NCBI GenBank assembly: GCA_963728445.1
Contig: CAVSJO010000001.1
Span: 404,605-468,604 of the forward strand
Direction: 5' to 3'
Source of the DNA: CAVSJO01 sp963728445
GTDB lineage: Bacteria > Gemmatimonadota > Gemmatimonadetes > Longimicrobiales > RSA9
Length of the DNA stretch: 64,000 nt
Part shown: positions 25,970 through 34,891 of the stretch, piece after piece
How the letters are laid out: every line of letters begins with the position of its first letter
How positions within the stretch are numbered: the stretch's first letter is position 1
Translations under genes and position numbers: made by a program
Notes under the pieces: model-generated
The model's database searches: none
What the model saw: only the letters and a program-made list of their open reading frames with translations
Told to the model about the DNA's origin: nothing

Positions 25970-28183
25970 ATGCGGAGGATCCCGGATTCCGACAGGCTTC
26001 GTCGCGTGCGCGACGCCGTCGCCCGCAGGGCCGAGGTGCTCCTCGCCCTCGCCGCGGACCTCGTCGCCATTCCGACCGAGAACCCGCCGGGCAACGCCTA
26101 CCCGCGGTGCGTGGAGCTGCTGGAGGCGCGCCTAGCCGACTTCGGGCTGCCCGTCGAGCGCGTCGAGCTGGCACCGGACCGCGTCGCCCTCCTGAGCTCA
26201 GTCGGCGCCGGGTCCGGGGACGCGCCGACGCTCTACCTCCACGGGCACTACGACGTCGTGCCCGCCAGCGCGCCGGGGCAGTTCGAGCCCCGCGTCGAGG
26301 GCGGCAGGCTGTGGGGGCGAGGCAGCGCGGACATGAAGGGCGGGGTCGCGGCCATGGCCGTGGCCGCTGCCGTGCTGGCGGAGCTCGTGGGATCGGGTGA
26401 GGCGGGCGCAACGGCGCGGTCCGGTCTCCCCGGCCGCGTGACGCTGGTCCTCGTGCCGGACGAGGAGAGCGGCGGCGCGCGAGGCACGCGTCGGCTCGTC
26501 GAGCTCGGCCGTATCCGGGGCGACGCAGCCCTCGGCGCGATCCTCGCCGAGCCGACGTCCGGCCGGATCTGGAACGCCGCCCGCGGGGCCATCACGCTGC
26601 GGGTGTCCATGTCCGGCAGGCCGGCGCATGTCGGGCTGCACTACGAGGGCGAGAACGCGTTCGAGGCGGCGCTGCCGATCCTGGACGCGCTGCGGCGGCT
26701 GAAGGCGGAGGTGGAGGGGCGCCGCACGGCGTACGCGGTGGACGCGGAGGTCGGCCGGTCGTCGATCCTCATGCTCGGCGGGGAGGTCCGGGGCGCGCAC
26801 CAGTTCAACGTCGTGCCGGACCGCTTCTCGTTCACCGTCGAGCGCCGGTTCAACCCGGAAGAGGAAGCGGCCGCGGAGCGCGAGCGGCTGCGTGCGGTCA
26901 TCCGGGACGCCACGCCGGACGGCGCACGGGTCGAGATCGAGACGATCCAGGAGGGCGCGTCCTCCGCGGCGGGGGAGGGGAGCGCCCTCGTCGGCGTGCT
27001 GCGCGCGGTAACGGAGGCCGTGTCGGGCGAGGCGCCGGAGTGCCGGCTCTGTCCGGGGCTGCTGGAGACGCGCTACTACGCGGACGCGGGCGTGCCGGCG
27101 GTCGCGTACGGGCCCGGCCAGCTGGAGGTGGCCCACGGCCCGGAGGAGAGCGTGTCGGTGGCGCGGCTCGTGGAGTGCGCAGAGATCTACGCGGCGACGG
27201 CGCTGGCGCTGCTGACGGGCCCGGGAGCGGTCGTGACGGCGGCGCCCTCGCCGGAACCGAGTGCCTTGCCTGAAACGAACCGCACGACCACCACGTCCCG
27301 GCGCGTCCGCGCGCCCCGGGAGTCCGTGTACCGCGCCTTCGTCGACCCCGACTTGCGGGCGGCGTGGCTCGCGCCCGGCGACATGACGGCCCGCGTCCAC
27401 GCATTCGACGCCCGGGTCGGCGGCGGCTACACGATGTCGCTGCTCTACCCCGAGGACGGCCCCGGCGGCGTCGGCAAGAGCGGCGACAGGGAGGATCGCT
27501 TCAGCGCCCGCTTCGCCGCGCTCGACCCGCCCCGGCGCATCGTGGAGGTCGTCACGTTCGACGCGCCGGACCCCGCGTTCGCCGGCGAGATGACGATGAT
27601 CGTCGAACTCGAGGAAGGCGACGTCGCCACTGACGTCACGCTGCGATTCGACGGCATCCCGCCGGGCATCCGCCTCGAGGACAACGAGGAGGGCAGCCGA
27701 CTGTCGCTGGAGAAGCTGGCGGCGCTGCTGGAGCCCGACGCCGCGTTCCTGGCTCGGGCGCTGGCCCAGGCGCGCAAGTCGTATGACGAGGGAGGGCTGC
27801 CCATCGGCGCCGTCATGGTGGAAGACGGCCGCGTCGTCGCCGAGGGCCACAACCGGCGGGTGCAGGACGGGGACCCCGTGGCTCACGGCGAGATGAGTTG
27901 CATCCGGAACGCGGGCCGCCGCGCGTCGTACCCAGGTGTGACGCTGTACACGACGCTGAGCCCGTGCATGATGTGCGCGGGCACGGTCGTGCAGTTCGGC
28001 ATCCCCCGGGTCGTGGTCGGAGAGGACGCGAACTTCGCCGGGAACGTCGCTTTCCTGCGGGAGCGCGGCGTCGAGGTCCGGGTGCTGGACGACCCGGGCT
28101 GCCGGGAGCTGATGGGCCGATTCATCGCGGAGAGGCCGGAGCTGTGGAACGAGGACATCGCAGGGGAGGACGACACGACATGA
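25970..28183 (+). CDS. Three-domain fusion: M20 metallopeptidase - SRPBCC (AHSA1-like) - cytosine deaminase
   Basis: One open frame of 737 aa joins three normally separate proteins. Residues 1-420 are an M20 (ArgE/DapE-type) peptidase with metal ligands in YLHGHYDVVPA, GSADMKGGVAAM, DEESGGARG and AYGPGQLEVAHGPEE. Residues about 435-585 are an SRPBCC/AHSA1 domain (RRVRAPRESVYRAFVDPDL to EDNEEGSRLSLEKLAALL). Residues about 588-737 are a yeast Fcy1-type cytosine deaminase with zinc motifs HGEMSCI and SPCMMC, and the C-terminal ERPELWNEDIAG. Each domain keeps its catalytic residues. The first junction is an Ala/Pro linker; the second is almost seamless. No stop or frameshift lies between them. 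Both the M20 and deaminase parts match roughly full family length, so all three may be active. Confidence 0.87.
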   Translation: MRRIPDSDRLRRVRDAVARRAEVLLALAADLVAIPTENPPGNAYPRCVELLEARLADFGLPVERVELAPDRVALLSSVGAGSGDAPTLYLHGHYDVVPASAPGQFEPRVEGGRLWGRGSADMKGGVAAMAVAAAVLAELVGSGEAGATARSGLPGRVTLVLVPDEESGGARGTRRLVELGRIRGDAALGAILAEPTSGRIWNAARGAITLRVSMSGRPAHVGLHYEGENAFEAALPILDALRRLKAEVEGRRTAYAVDAEVGRSSILMLGGEVRGAHQFNVVPDRFSFTVERRFNPEEEAAAERERLRAVIRDATPDGARVEIETIQEGASSAAGEGSALVGVLRAVTEAVSGEAPECRLCPGLLETRYYADAGVPAVAYGPGQLEVAHGPEESVSVARLVECAEIYAATALALLTGPGAVVTAAPSPEPSALPETNRTTTTSRRVRAPRESVYRAFVDPDLRAAWLAPGDMTARVHAFDARVGGGYTMSLLYPEDGPGGVGKSGDREDRFSARFAALDPPRRIVEVVTFDAPDPAFAGEMTMIVELEEGDVATDVTLRFDGIPPGIRLEDNEEGSRLSLEKLAALLEPDAAFLARALAQARKSYDEGGLPIGAVMVEDGRVVAEGHNRRVQDGDPVAHGEMSCIRNAGRRASYPGVTLYTTLSPCMMCAGTVVQFGIPRVVVGEDANFAGNVAFLRERGVEVRVLDDPGCRELMGRFIAERPELWNEDIAGEDDTT

Positions 28184-28196
28184 TGGAGCAGACGGC

Positions 28197-28625
28197 ATGA
28201 AGCCGCGCATCACGCTGGTCACGCTGGGCGTGGACGACCTGGAGCGCGCGGTGCGCTTCTACCGGGACGGGCTGGGCCTGGCGACGGACGGGATCGTGGG
28301 CACGGAGTTCGAGGACGGCGCCGTCGCCTTCTTCGAGTTGGAGGGCGGGCTGAAGCTGGCGCTCTGGCCCCGCGCCAGTCTGGCTCGGGACGCGGGGCTG
28401 CCACTGTCGGCGCCGAGCTCGACGGACGTGTCCCTCGCGCACAACGTGTCGAGCGCCGCAGACGTCGACGCGGTGGTCGCCGAGGCCGAGCGCGCGGGCG
28501 CCCGCGTCGTGAAGCCGGGGCAGGACACGGCCTGGGGCGGCTACGCCGGCGGCTTCCTCGACCCCGACGGGCACCTGTGGGAGGTGGCGTGGAACCCCGC
28601 GTGGGAGGAGGAGGCCGGCGGCTGA
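28197..28625 (+). CDS. VOC-family (glyoxalase-like) protein
   Basis: This 142-aa member of the vicinal oxygen chelate superfamily has two beta-alpha-beta-beta-beta modules. The N-terminal module reads ITLVTLGVDDLERAVRFYRD. The C-terminal one ends in GYAGGFLDPDGHLWEVAWNP, where the Glu is the usual metal ligand. Members include glyoxalases, dioxygenases and fosfomycin-resistance proteins, and the substrate here is not evident. The ATG sits 13 bases after the fusion gene stop, so it is probably in the same transcript. It converges with the next gene at a distance of 25 bases. Confidence 0.86.
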   Translation: MKPRITLVTLGVDDLERAVRFYRDGLGLATDGIVGTEFEDGAVAFFELEGGLKLALWPRASLARDAGLPLSAPSSTDVSLAHNVSSAADVDAVVAEAERAGARVVKPGQDTAWGGYAGGFLDPDGHLWEVAWNPAWEEEAGG

Positions 28626-28650
28626 CCGGCGCCGTGCCCACCGGCGGCGG

Positions 28651-29241
28651 CTACCGCGAGCCCTGGCCCGCCAGCGCCCGAAGCCGCGCCGCCCGGGCCG
28701 CGTCCACCTTCTCGTGGATGCTGATGATGCGGGCCAGCTTCCAGTTGCCGTCGACGCGCTTCCACGTGTGGATGAAGCGGGCGATGAGGCTGGTGGACGC
28801 GCCCTTCTCGACGAAGTGGTGGATGCCCATCTGCACCGCGCCGACGCCCTCGAGCGGGTAGACCTCGAGGCTGCCCTTCAGCAGCACGCGCCGGACGCCG
28901 TTGCCCGCCGGGCAGTTGCCGGCCAGGCTCCGGAAGCTCTCTCGCACGGCGTCGCCCACGGAGAGGCCGCCGCGATCGTCGTAGAACTCCACGTCCCGGG
29001 TGACCAGCGTGTCGGCGGCCTCGGCGTCGCACGACACGAAGCCGTAGTCGAAGAGGAGGCTGTCCATGCGGGCGAGCTGGTCGAACATCTCGCCGCTGCG
29101 CAGCGGCGCCGGGCCAGCGGAGTCGCGGACGAGCTGGGCTGCGGCGGGGCGGGGGCCCGCGAGGGCGGCGACAAGTGCGGCGACGAGGGCGATCGCGGCG
29201 GCGAGCGCGTTGATCCGGCGGGGCGAAACGGAATCGGTCAT
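28651..29241 (-). CDS. Exported NTF2-like protein (DUF4440/SnoaL-like)
   Basis: A 196-aa protein with an N-terminal signal or anchor (INALAAAIALVAALVAALAG). The mature part is an NTF2-like cone: a helix (FDQLARMDSLLFDYGFVSCD), the DUF4440-type strand TLVTRDVEFYDDRGGLSVGD, and paired strands ending TWKRVDGNWKLARIISIHEK. These proteins are often enzymes or ligand-binding domains, and nothing here fixes the function. The ATG was chosen because it precedes the signal; 25 more codons are open upstream. It is divergent from the DUF2007 gene, about 93 bases apart. Confidence 0.8.
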   Translation of the reverse strand: MTDSVSPRRINALAAAIALVAALVAALAGPRPAAAQLVRDSAGPAPLRSGEMFDQLARMDSLLFDYGFVSCDAEAADTLVTRDVEFYDDRGGLSVGDAVRESFRSLAGNCPAGNGVRRVLLKGSLEVYPLEGVGAVQMGIHHFVEKGASTSLIARFIHTWKRVDGNWKLARIISIHEKVDAARAARLRALAGQGSR

Positions 29242-29334
29242 GGGCCGTGCGGTTCCTCGTGAAGGTGGCGTCGTTCGGTCCGGGGCCCCTACGTGGAGGG
29301 GCGGGTCGGGTTTCACTTGAGGTGGGGGAATCGC

Positions 29335-29571
29335 ATGGCCGACAGCGAATGGGCGCTGCTGAAGGAGTACGCGTCGCAGCTCGACGCGGACCTGGACCTC
29401 GCGACGCTGGAGGCGGAGGAGATCCCGGTGATGGTGAAGGGCCCGGAGGTCGGAATCTTCGGGCCGGGCTTCGCGGGCGCGACCTCGCGAGGAGTCGAAG
29501 TCTACGTCCCGCGGGACGCGCTGGAGGCGGCGCGGGAGCTGATCGGCGAGGATTCGTCGGAAAGCGGATGA
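29335..29571 (+). CDS. DUF2007-domain putative signal-transducing protein
   Basis: A 78-aa soluble protein. The sequence ALLKEYASQLDADLDLATLE, then EEIPVMVKGPEVG and VYVPRDALEAARELI, matches the short DUF2007 fold, a ferredoxin-like domain related to the regulatory ACT/PII types. The ATG has gaggtgggggaa just upstream. Its TGA overlaps the ATG of the next gene, implying translational coupling with a phosphotransferase. The function is unknown. Confidence 0.78.
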   Translation: MADSEWALLKEYASQLDADLDLATLEAEEIPVMVKGPEVGIFGPGFAGATSRGVEVYVPRDALEAARELIGEDSSESG

Positions 29572-30440
29572 CGGCCTCGCCGCCGGACCCCGTTGACGCG
29601 ATCCTCGCCGCCCACGGCATCCGCGGGCCGTGGGAGCCGCTGCCCGCGACGGGCGTCGCCAACCGTATCTACGCGACGCGGGACGTCGTGCTGCGCGTGG
29701 CGACGGATCATCCGGACGCCGTGCCCGACGCGCGCACGGAATCCGTCGCGGCCCCCGTCGCCCGCGCTGCCGGGCTGCCGGTCCCGGAGCTCCTGGCCTT
29801 CGACGATTCCCGCGCGCTCGTGGACCGGCCGTACTCCCTCTGGGAGCGCGTGCACGGGGAGACCCTCGGGCTCGTGGAGGCGCGCCCGGGCGCGCTGCCG
29901 CGTGTGTGGCGGGAGGCCGGCCGCGAGCTCGCGCGGCTCCACGAGCGGGTCGAGGCGTGTCCGGACCCGAACGGCTGGCTGGACACCCCCGCGCGGGACC
30001 TCGACGTCGCGGCCCGTGTGCCGCTGCTCGTCGAACGGGCGCTGCTCCCGCCCCGGGACGCGAGCGCGCTACTCGCGCGCCTGGAGCGCCTCAGGCCCTT
30101 CGCGGCCGGCTCCACGCCTCGCCGCTTCCTCCACTACGACCTCCACGCCATGAACCTGATGTGCCGCGGCGACGGCGCGCTGCTGGCCGTGCTCGACTGG
30201 GGCGACGCCGGCTGGGGCGATCCGGCGCTGGAGCTGGCGTCCGTCCCGCCTCCCGCCGTGCCCTTCGTCCTCGAGGGCTACCAGCAGGAACGGCCGGCTG
30301 GCATCGACCGCGGCGCGGAGCGCCGCATCGCGTGGGACCTCATCGCCGCCTTCGTCGACGACGCCCTCGAAGGCAAGGCCCGCCCGTCCTTCGCCGCCCT
30401 CCAGCGCGCCCTGGACGCCGTCCTCCACCCGCAGTCCTGA
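29568..30440 (+). CDS. Aminoglycoside phosphotransferase (APH)-family kinase
   Basis: A 290-aa small-molecule kinase of the APH/choline kinase fold. The catalytic loop is FLHYDLHAMNLM, with the catalytic Asp and the metal-binding Asn. The Mg-binding motif is VLDWGDAGWGDPALELA. The N-lobe has the nucleotide-binding strand YATRDVVLRVATDH. Most chromosomal members phosphorylate unknown alcohols or sugars, so an antibiotic-resistance role should not be assumed. It starts by ATGA overlap with the DUF2007 gene. Confidence 0.9.
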   Translation: MTASPPDPVDAILAAHGIRGPWEPLPATGVANRIYATRDVVLRVATDHPDAVPDARTESVAAPVARAAGLPVPELLAFDDSRALVDRPYSLWERVHGETLGLVEARPGALPRVWREAGRELARLHERVEACPDPNGWLDTPARDLDVAARVPLLVERALLPPRDASALLARLERLRPFAAGSTPRRFLHYDLHAMNLMCRGDGALLAVLDWGDAGWGDPALELASVPPPAVPFVLEGYQQERPAGIDRGAERRIAWDLIAAFVDDALEGKARPSFAALQRALDAVLHPQS

Positions 30441-30474
30441 CCCGCGGCCCGAATCTTGACCATCCTCTCCCCCC

Positions 30475-31209
30475 GTGATCGACGGACGTGTACTCATCCT
30501 CGCCGCCCTGCCGGAAGAAGGCCGTCCCCTGCGCCAGACCGTGGAGCGCTGGCGGGACGTCTTCGTGGCGACCACGGGCGACGGATCCCGGCCGGCCGGC
30601 TACACCAGTCGGGACATGGTGGCGCTGCTCCGGCCGCAGCTCGTCGTCATCGCCGGTTACTCGGCTGCCCTCACCCGCCATCCTCGCGCAGGCGACGTCT
30701 GCCTGGTCCATGAGCTCCGCGACGAAGCCGGGCGCGTGCGCAGGCCGGACCCCTCGGTGCTCGAGCGGGTGCGGCGGATCGGGCTGGACGAGGCGGTCCT
30801 CGTGAGTGCACGTTCGCTTCCGTGCTCGGCCGCGGAACGCGCGCGATTGTGCGAGGGGTGCAGCATCGATCAGGACGCCCCGGCGCTCGTCGATCTCGAG
30901 TCGTTCACGTGCGCGGGAGTGGCGGAGTCGGCGGGTGTGCCGTGGATCGCCGTGCGCACGGTCACCGGGTCGGCCGCCCGCGGGGTGCCGCGGTGGCTCG
31001 ACGACGTCCGGGACGGCAACGGCTCCGTCTCCCGCGGATCCCTGGCCCTCACGGCGCTGCTGCGGCCCTACCGCATCCCGACGCTCCTCCGTCTTGCCTA
31101 CAGGGCCGGGGCGGGTGGCCGGGCGCTGGCGCGCACCGTTCCTCCTCTGCTCGAGGCGGCTTTCAGCGCCCCCACCGTCACCGCGGCCGGCAACGGCCGC
31201 GCCCACTGA
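30475..31209 (+). CDS. Nucleoside-phosphorylase-like protein (HpnG-like)
   Basis: This 244-aa protein resembles the phosphorylase family members associated with hopanoid genes (HpnG). It has an N-terminal strand VLILAALPEEG, a central LLRPQLVVIAGYSAALTRHP with RAGDVCLVHEL, and a motif DLESFTCAGVAESAGVPWIA that corresponds to the phosphorylase E-(S/T)-x-x-x-A-x-x-A region. HpnG releases adenine from adenosyl-hopane. The squalene/phytoene synthase downstream fits an isoprenoid context, but no squalene-hopene cyclase is in the window. The start is GTG. The similarity is moderate, so the family call is firmer than the substrate. Confidence 0.6.
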   Translation: MIDGRVLILAALPEEGRPLRQTVERWRDVFVATTGDGSRPAGYTSRDMVALLRPQLVVIAGYSAALTRHPRAGDVCLVHELRDEAGRVRRPDPSVLERVRRIGLDEAVLVSARSLPCSAAERARLCEGCSIDQDAPALVDLESFTCAGVAESAGVPWIAVRTVTGSAARGVPRWLDDVRDGNGSVSRGSLALTALLRPYRIPTLLRLAYRAGAGGRALARTVPPLLEAAFSAPTVTAAGNGRAH

Positions 31210-31451
31210 CCGCTCGGCGGCGCCGTGTTCTCCGCGCTGCCCTCTGCCATTGGCACGGTTGGGGGCGCGAACCACCGCCTTGGAGGAGGGGCTGCTCCCC
31301 GCCATCTTTGGGGACGTGCATCTCGACAGGATCCGCGGTGTGCCGTCCTGAATCGGGAACGGCCGTCGCCCCGACGTGCTCCGGCGGCTGCTCGCGGGAG
31401 AGGACGTCCCCGGAACCCTGGTGGAACCCTGATGACCCGTTCAACCCACGC

Positions 31452-32411
31452 ATGCCGATGACGCATTCGAGCCGGGACCGGGAGCGGCTCCAGGAGCTGC
31501 TCGACGGGACGAGCCGCACCTTCGCCCTCGCCATTCCCCAGCTTCCGGAGCCGCGGGCGACGGAGGTCACGGTGGCCTACCTCCTCTTCCGGATCGCCGA
31601 CACGTTCGAGGACGCGACGGCGTGGGACTTCCGGAAGCGCAACGCCGCCCTGGCCGAGCTGGCGCACCTCCTGGACGCACCGGACGCCCGGCGCGCCGCG
31701 AGCTGCGCCCGCCGCTGGTGCGACGGCGCGCCCGTCGAGCACGACGGCTATCTCGCGCTGCTCGAGCAGACGCCGTTCGTCCTCGCGCAGCTCGGGAAGC
31801 TCCAGGCCGACGCGGCCCGCATCGTCGCCCACCACACGATCCGCACGTGCCGGGGCATGTCCGGCTTCCTCGAACGCGCCCGGGACGCGACAGTGCTGCG
31901 CCTCGGCTCTCTCGAGGACCTGCGGGCCTACTGCTACGCCGTCGCGGGCATCGTCGGCGAGATGCTCACCGAGCTTTTCCTGCTGGAGGGCGACGCCGTT
32001 CGTTCCATCGCCGCCCGCCTCCGCAAGCGCGCCGCCGCGTTCGGCGAGGCGCTCCAGCTGGTGAACGTGCTGCGGGACTCGACGGCCGACCGAAAGGAGG
32101 GCCGCTCCCTCGTCCCCGACTCCGTGCCGCGGACCCGCCTCCTGGCCCTCGCCCGCTCCGACCTCCGACTCGCCGCCGAGTACACCCTGTCGCTGCAGGA
32201 AGCCGGCGCGCGCACCGGCATCGTCGCCTTCACCGCGCTGCCCATCCTCCTCGCCGCCGCGACCCTCGACGCCGTCGAGCGCGACGGGCCCGGCAGCAAG
32301 ATCTCCCGCGCCCGCGTCTGGCGCATCGTCGCCCGCATGAAGGCGGACCTCCGCCTCGACCGGCCCGTGGTGCGCCTCGAGCGTCCGGCGTTCGCTACCG
32401 GGGCCGCGTGA
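31452..32411 (+). CDS. Squalene/phytoene synthase family prenyltransferase
   Basis: This 319-aa enzyme condenses two prenyl diphosphates head to head. The aspartate-rich motifs are YLLFRIADTFEDA and LQLVNVLRDSTADRKEGR, the two DxxxD/E-type sites that bind Mg-diphosphate, with the second followed by LVPDS. Length is close to squalene synthases and the HpnD/CrtB types. Product (squalene, presqualene or phytoene) cannot be settled. Its neighbour upstream is the HpnG-like protein, favouring a triterpenoid role. The first ATG of MPMTH was chosen. A 240-base gap separates it from the phosphorylase gene. Confidence 0.85.
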   Translation: MPMTHSSRDRERLQELLDGTSRTFALAIPQLPEPRATEVTVAYLLFRIADTFEDATAWDFRKRNAALAELAHLLDAPDARRAASCARRWCDGAPVEHDGYLALLEQTPFVLAQLGKLQADAARIVAHHTIRTCRGMSGFLERARDATVLRLGSLEDLRAYCYAVAGIVGEMLTELFLLEGDAVRSIAARLRKRAAAFGEALQLVNVLRDSTADRKEGRSLVPDSVPRTRLLALARSDLRLAAEYTLSLQEAGARTGIVAFTALPILLAAATLDAVERDGPGSKISRARVWRIVARMKADLRLDRPVVRLERPAFATGAA

Positions 32412-32977
32412 CCTCCCGAACTCCAGGACCTTCTCCCCGCCTGGCTCGTCCAGCCCGCCCCCCTCCACTCCCGCAGTCCTCGGAGCGGGCGCCACCGGCG
32501 CCCGCGCCCCCCTCAAAGCGGCCGCCGAAGGCGCCGCGCCCCCCTCCACTCCCGCAGTCCTCGGAGCGGGCGCCACCGGCGCCCGCGCCCCCCTCAAAGC
32601 GGCCGCCGAAGGCGCCGCGCCCCCCTAGAAGCGGCCGCCGCAGGCGCGCCGCGCCCCCCTAGAAGCGGCCGCCGAAGGCGCCGCGACCCCCTCGGAGCGG
32701 CGCAAAGCGCCGCGACCCCCTGCGCGGCCACCGGCCGCGCCCCCCGTAGGGTCCCCTCCCACATCCCTACAACGAATCCCTGACCGGATTTCCTTCACTC
32801 CCCTACACCAAAGGTTCTCCCCACAGGCGACATTCCGTTCGGTGGCCGGGCCGAACTCCGTTCGGTCTCGCCCGGAGGAGCAGTCCCCGATCCGTATGCG
32901 GCGGAGTCGTGCCGCGGGCAGGGGATCGTGTCTCCGCGCGCCCGGCCTGGAACCGAGGCCTTCGACCCCTCAGGCGT
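32412..32977. repeat. Intergenic region with an 81-bp tandem repeat
   Basis: Between the prenyltransferase and korA there is no convincing gene. An 81-bp unit beginning ccctccactcccgcagtcct is repeated twice exactly or nearly so (32461-32541 and 32542-32622). It is followed by shorter variants carrying gaagcggccgccgaaggcgc (to about 32750). The remainder, which is less GC-biased, holds a direct repeat tccgttcggt (about 32831 and 32857) and could contain the operon promoter, but no -35/-10 pair is clear. Confidence 0.7.
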
Positions 32978-34891
32978 ATGGCGACCACGATCCGCCCGCT
33001 CGATGCGACCGACGCTCCTGCCGACGTGGGTGAGCCCCCCGTCCTCCGCCGCGTCCGACAGCACACCCTCGAGATCGTCTCCGACTCCGGCGAAGGCGCC
33101 CAGAAGTGCGGGCAGATCTTCGGGACCGTGTCCGCGAAGATGGGCAACGGCGTCTGGACGGTGGAGATCATCCCGGCCGAGATCCAGCCGCCGCCCCGCA
33201 ACCCGGCGGGGGCGAGCGGCAACCGGATCCGCATCGGCTCCGAGCCCGTCACGAACGGGGGAGACGAGACCGACCTGGTCATCGCGTTCAATGAGCAGGT
33301 CGTCCTCGGCCGGCACCGGCTGGACGCCCTCTCGAAGGACTGCATCGTTCTCATCGACGACGTCTGGGCCGCGAACCCCGATCCCGCCGTCCAGGAGGCG
33401 TGGACGAAGGGGCTCGCGGAGCTGAAGGAGGGCGGCTACCGCATCATCGCGGTGCCGCTGGAGGAGGAGTCCCGCAAGCTGGTCGAGAACCCCCGCAAGG
33501 GGAAGAACATGTTCGCCCTCGGCGTCCTGTCGTGGATCTACGGCCGGGACGTCGAGCGCGTGCGCGAGGAGATCGGCCGCGCGTTCCGGAAGAAGGCGGC
33601 GAGCGTGAAGGAGTCCAACGTCGCCCTCATGGAGGCGGGCTATGCCTGGGCGGAGGCCAACCTGGACTTCCGCTTCGAGGTCCCGTCGGTCCGGGCGGAC
33701 GTGCCGATGGTGGTCATGAACGGCAACCAGGCCGCCGCGCTGGGCGCCGTCGCCGCCGGGATGGAGCTCGCGGCGATGTACCCCATCACGCCGGCGACGT
33801 CGGTCTCGCACCATCTGGGGGAGGTCTTCGAGTCGTACGGCGGCGTGGTGCACCAGGCGGAGGACGAGATCGCCGCCGCCGGCGTCGCCGTGGGCGCGTC
33901 CTGGTCGGGCAAGGTCGCCTTCACGATCACGTCCGGCCCCGGCCTCGCCCTGAAGACGGAGATGCTCGGGCTCGCGGTCATGACCGAGACGCCGCTGGTG
34001 CTGCTGGACGTGCAGCGCGGCGGACCCAGCACCGGGCTGCCCACCAAGGTGGAGCAGTCCGACCTCATGGCCGCCCTCTTCGCCTCGCCGGGCGACGCGC
34101 CGAAGATCGTGCTCGCGCCCTCCACCATCGAGGAGTGCTTCCACGCCATGGTCACGGCGCGGCGGCTGGCGGAGACGTTCCGCAGCCTCGTCATCGTGCT
34201 GAGCGACGCCAACCTGGCCACCGGCGTGCAGCCGTTCCCGCGACCCGACCCGCAGGTATCCTGGCAGGCCGAGCCGCCGGACCTGGGGCCGGTGCCCGAG
34301 GGCGCGAAGCCGTACCAGTGGGACCCGGAGACCGGCCTCTCCCGCCGCTTCATTCCCGGTCAGGCAGGCGGAATGTTCACGGCCACGGGCCTGTCCCACG
34401 ACGAGGGCAGCAAGGTCGCCTACGACTCCGCCACCCACGAGCGGGGCTGCACCATGCGCAGCCGCAAGCTGGCCGTGCTCCAGAGCATGCTCAAGCCGCC
34501 GGCGCTGTACGGCGGCGACGAGGGCGACCTCCTGGTCGTCGGCTGGGGCAGCACGCGGGGCGCCATCGAAGAGGCCGTGGACCGGGCCCGCGAGGAGGGC
34601 CTGGCCGTCTCCTCTCTGCACATGCGCTTCCTGTCGCCCCTGGAGCCGGGCCTCGGCGAGATCTTCGGCCGGTTCCGGAAGGTCATGACCGTGGAGATCA
34701 ACTACAGCGACCGGGTCGGCGATTCCTTCATCACGGAGGAGAACCGCCGCCGTGGACAGCTCTCGATGCTGCTCCGCTCCGCCACGCTGGTGGACGTCGA
34801 CTGCTGGACCCGCGTCATCGGAGAGCCCCTCCGGCCCGGCGCGATCCTGAACGCAATGCGCACCCGGCTCGCTTCGGAGGACGTCGCATGA
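32978..34891 (+). CDS. korA: 2-oxoacid:acceptor oxidoreductase, fused gamma-alpha subunit
   Basis: Subunit of an enzyme that oxidatively decarboxylates a 2-oxoacid (typically 2-oxoglutarate) with ferredoxin. The 637-aa protein fuses the gamma domain (SGEGAQKCGQIFGTVSAKMG at residues 28-47) to the alpha domain, which starts with GNQAAALGAVAAGMELAAMY and carries PITPATSVSHHLGE. This gamma-alpha fusion is the usual two-gene KorAB layout. The ATG was chosen by the start of the conserved domain; a short extension upstream is open. Its stop overlaps korB by ATGA. It is the first gene of a 13-gene operon that also encodes Rnf. Confidence 0.93.
   Translation: MATTIRPLDATDAPADVGEPPVLRRVRQHTLEIVSDSGEGAQKCGQIFGTVSAKMGNGVWTVEIIPAEIQPPPRNPAGASGNRIRIGSEPVTNGGDETDLVIAFNEQVVLGRHRLDALSKDCIVLIDDVWAANPDPAVQEAWTKGLAELKEGGYRIIAVPLEEESRKLVENPRKGKNMFALGVLSWIYGRDVERVREEIGRAFRKKAASVKESNVALMEAGYAWAEANLDFRFEVPSVRADVPMVVMNGNQAAALGAVAAGMELAAMYPITPATSVSHHLGEVFESYGGVVHQAEDEIAAAGVAVGASWSGKVAFTITSGPGLALKTEMLGLAVMTETPLVLLDVQRGGPSTGLPTKVEQSDLMAALFASPGDAPKIVLAPSTIEECFHAMVTARRLAETFRSLVIVLSDANLATGVQPFPRPDPQVSWQAEPPDLGPVPEGAKPYQWDPETGLSRRFIPGQAGGMFTATGLSHDEGSKVAYDSATHERGCTMRSRKLAVLQSMLKPPALYGGDEGDLLVVGWGSTRGAIEEAVDRAREEGLAVSSLHMRFLSPLEPGLGEIFGRFRKVMTVEINYSDRVGDSFITEENRRRGQLSMLLRSATLVDVDCWTRVIGEPLRPGAILNAMRTRLASEDVA

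Noticed and set aside
29568..30440. Aminoglycoside resistance gene
   Set aside because: It has only the general APH-fold motifs. The family is large and mostly unrelated to antibiotics; the context (DUF2007, phosphorylase) gives no support.
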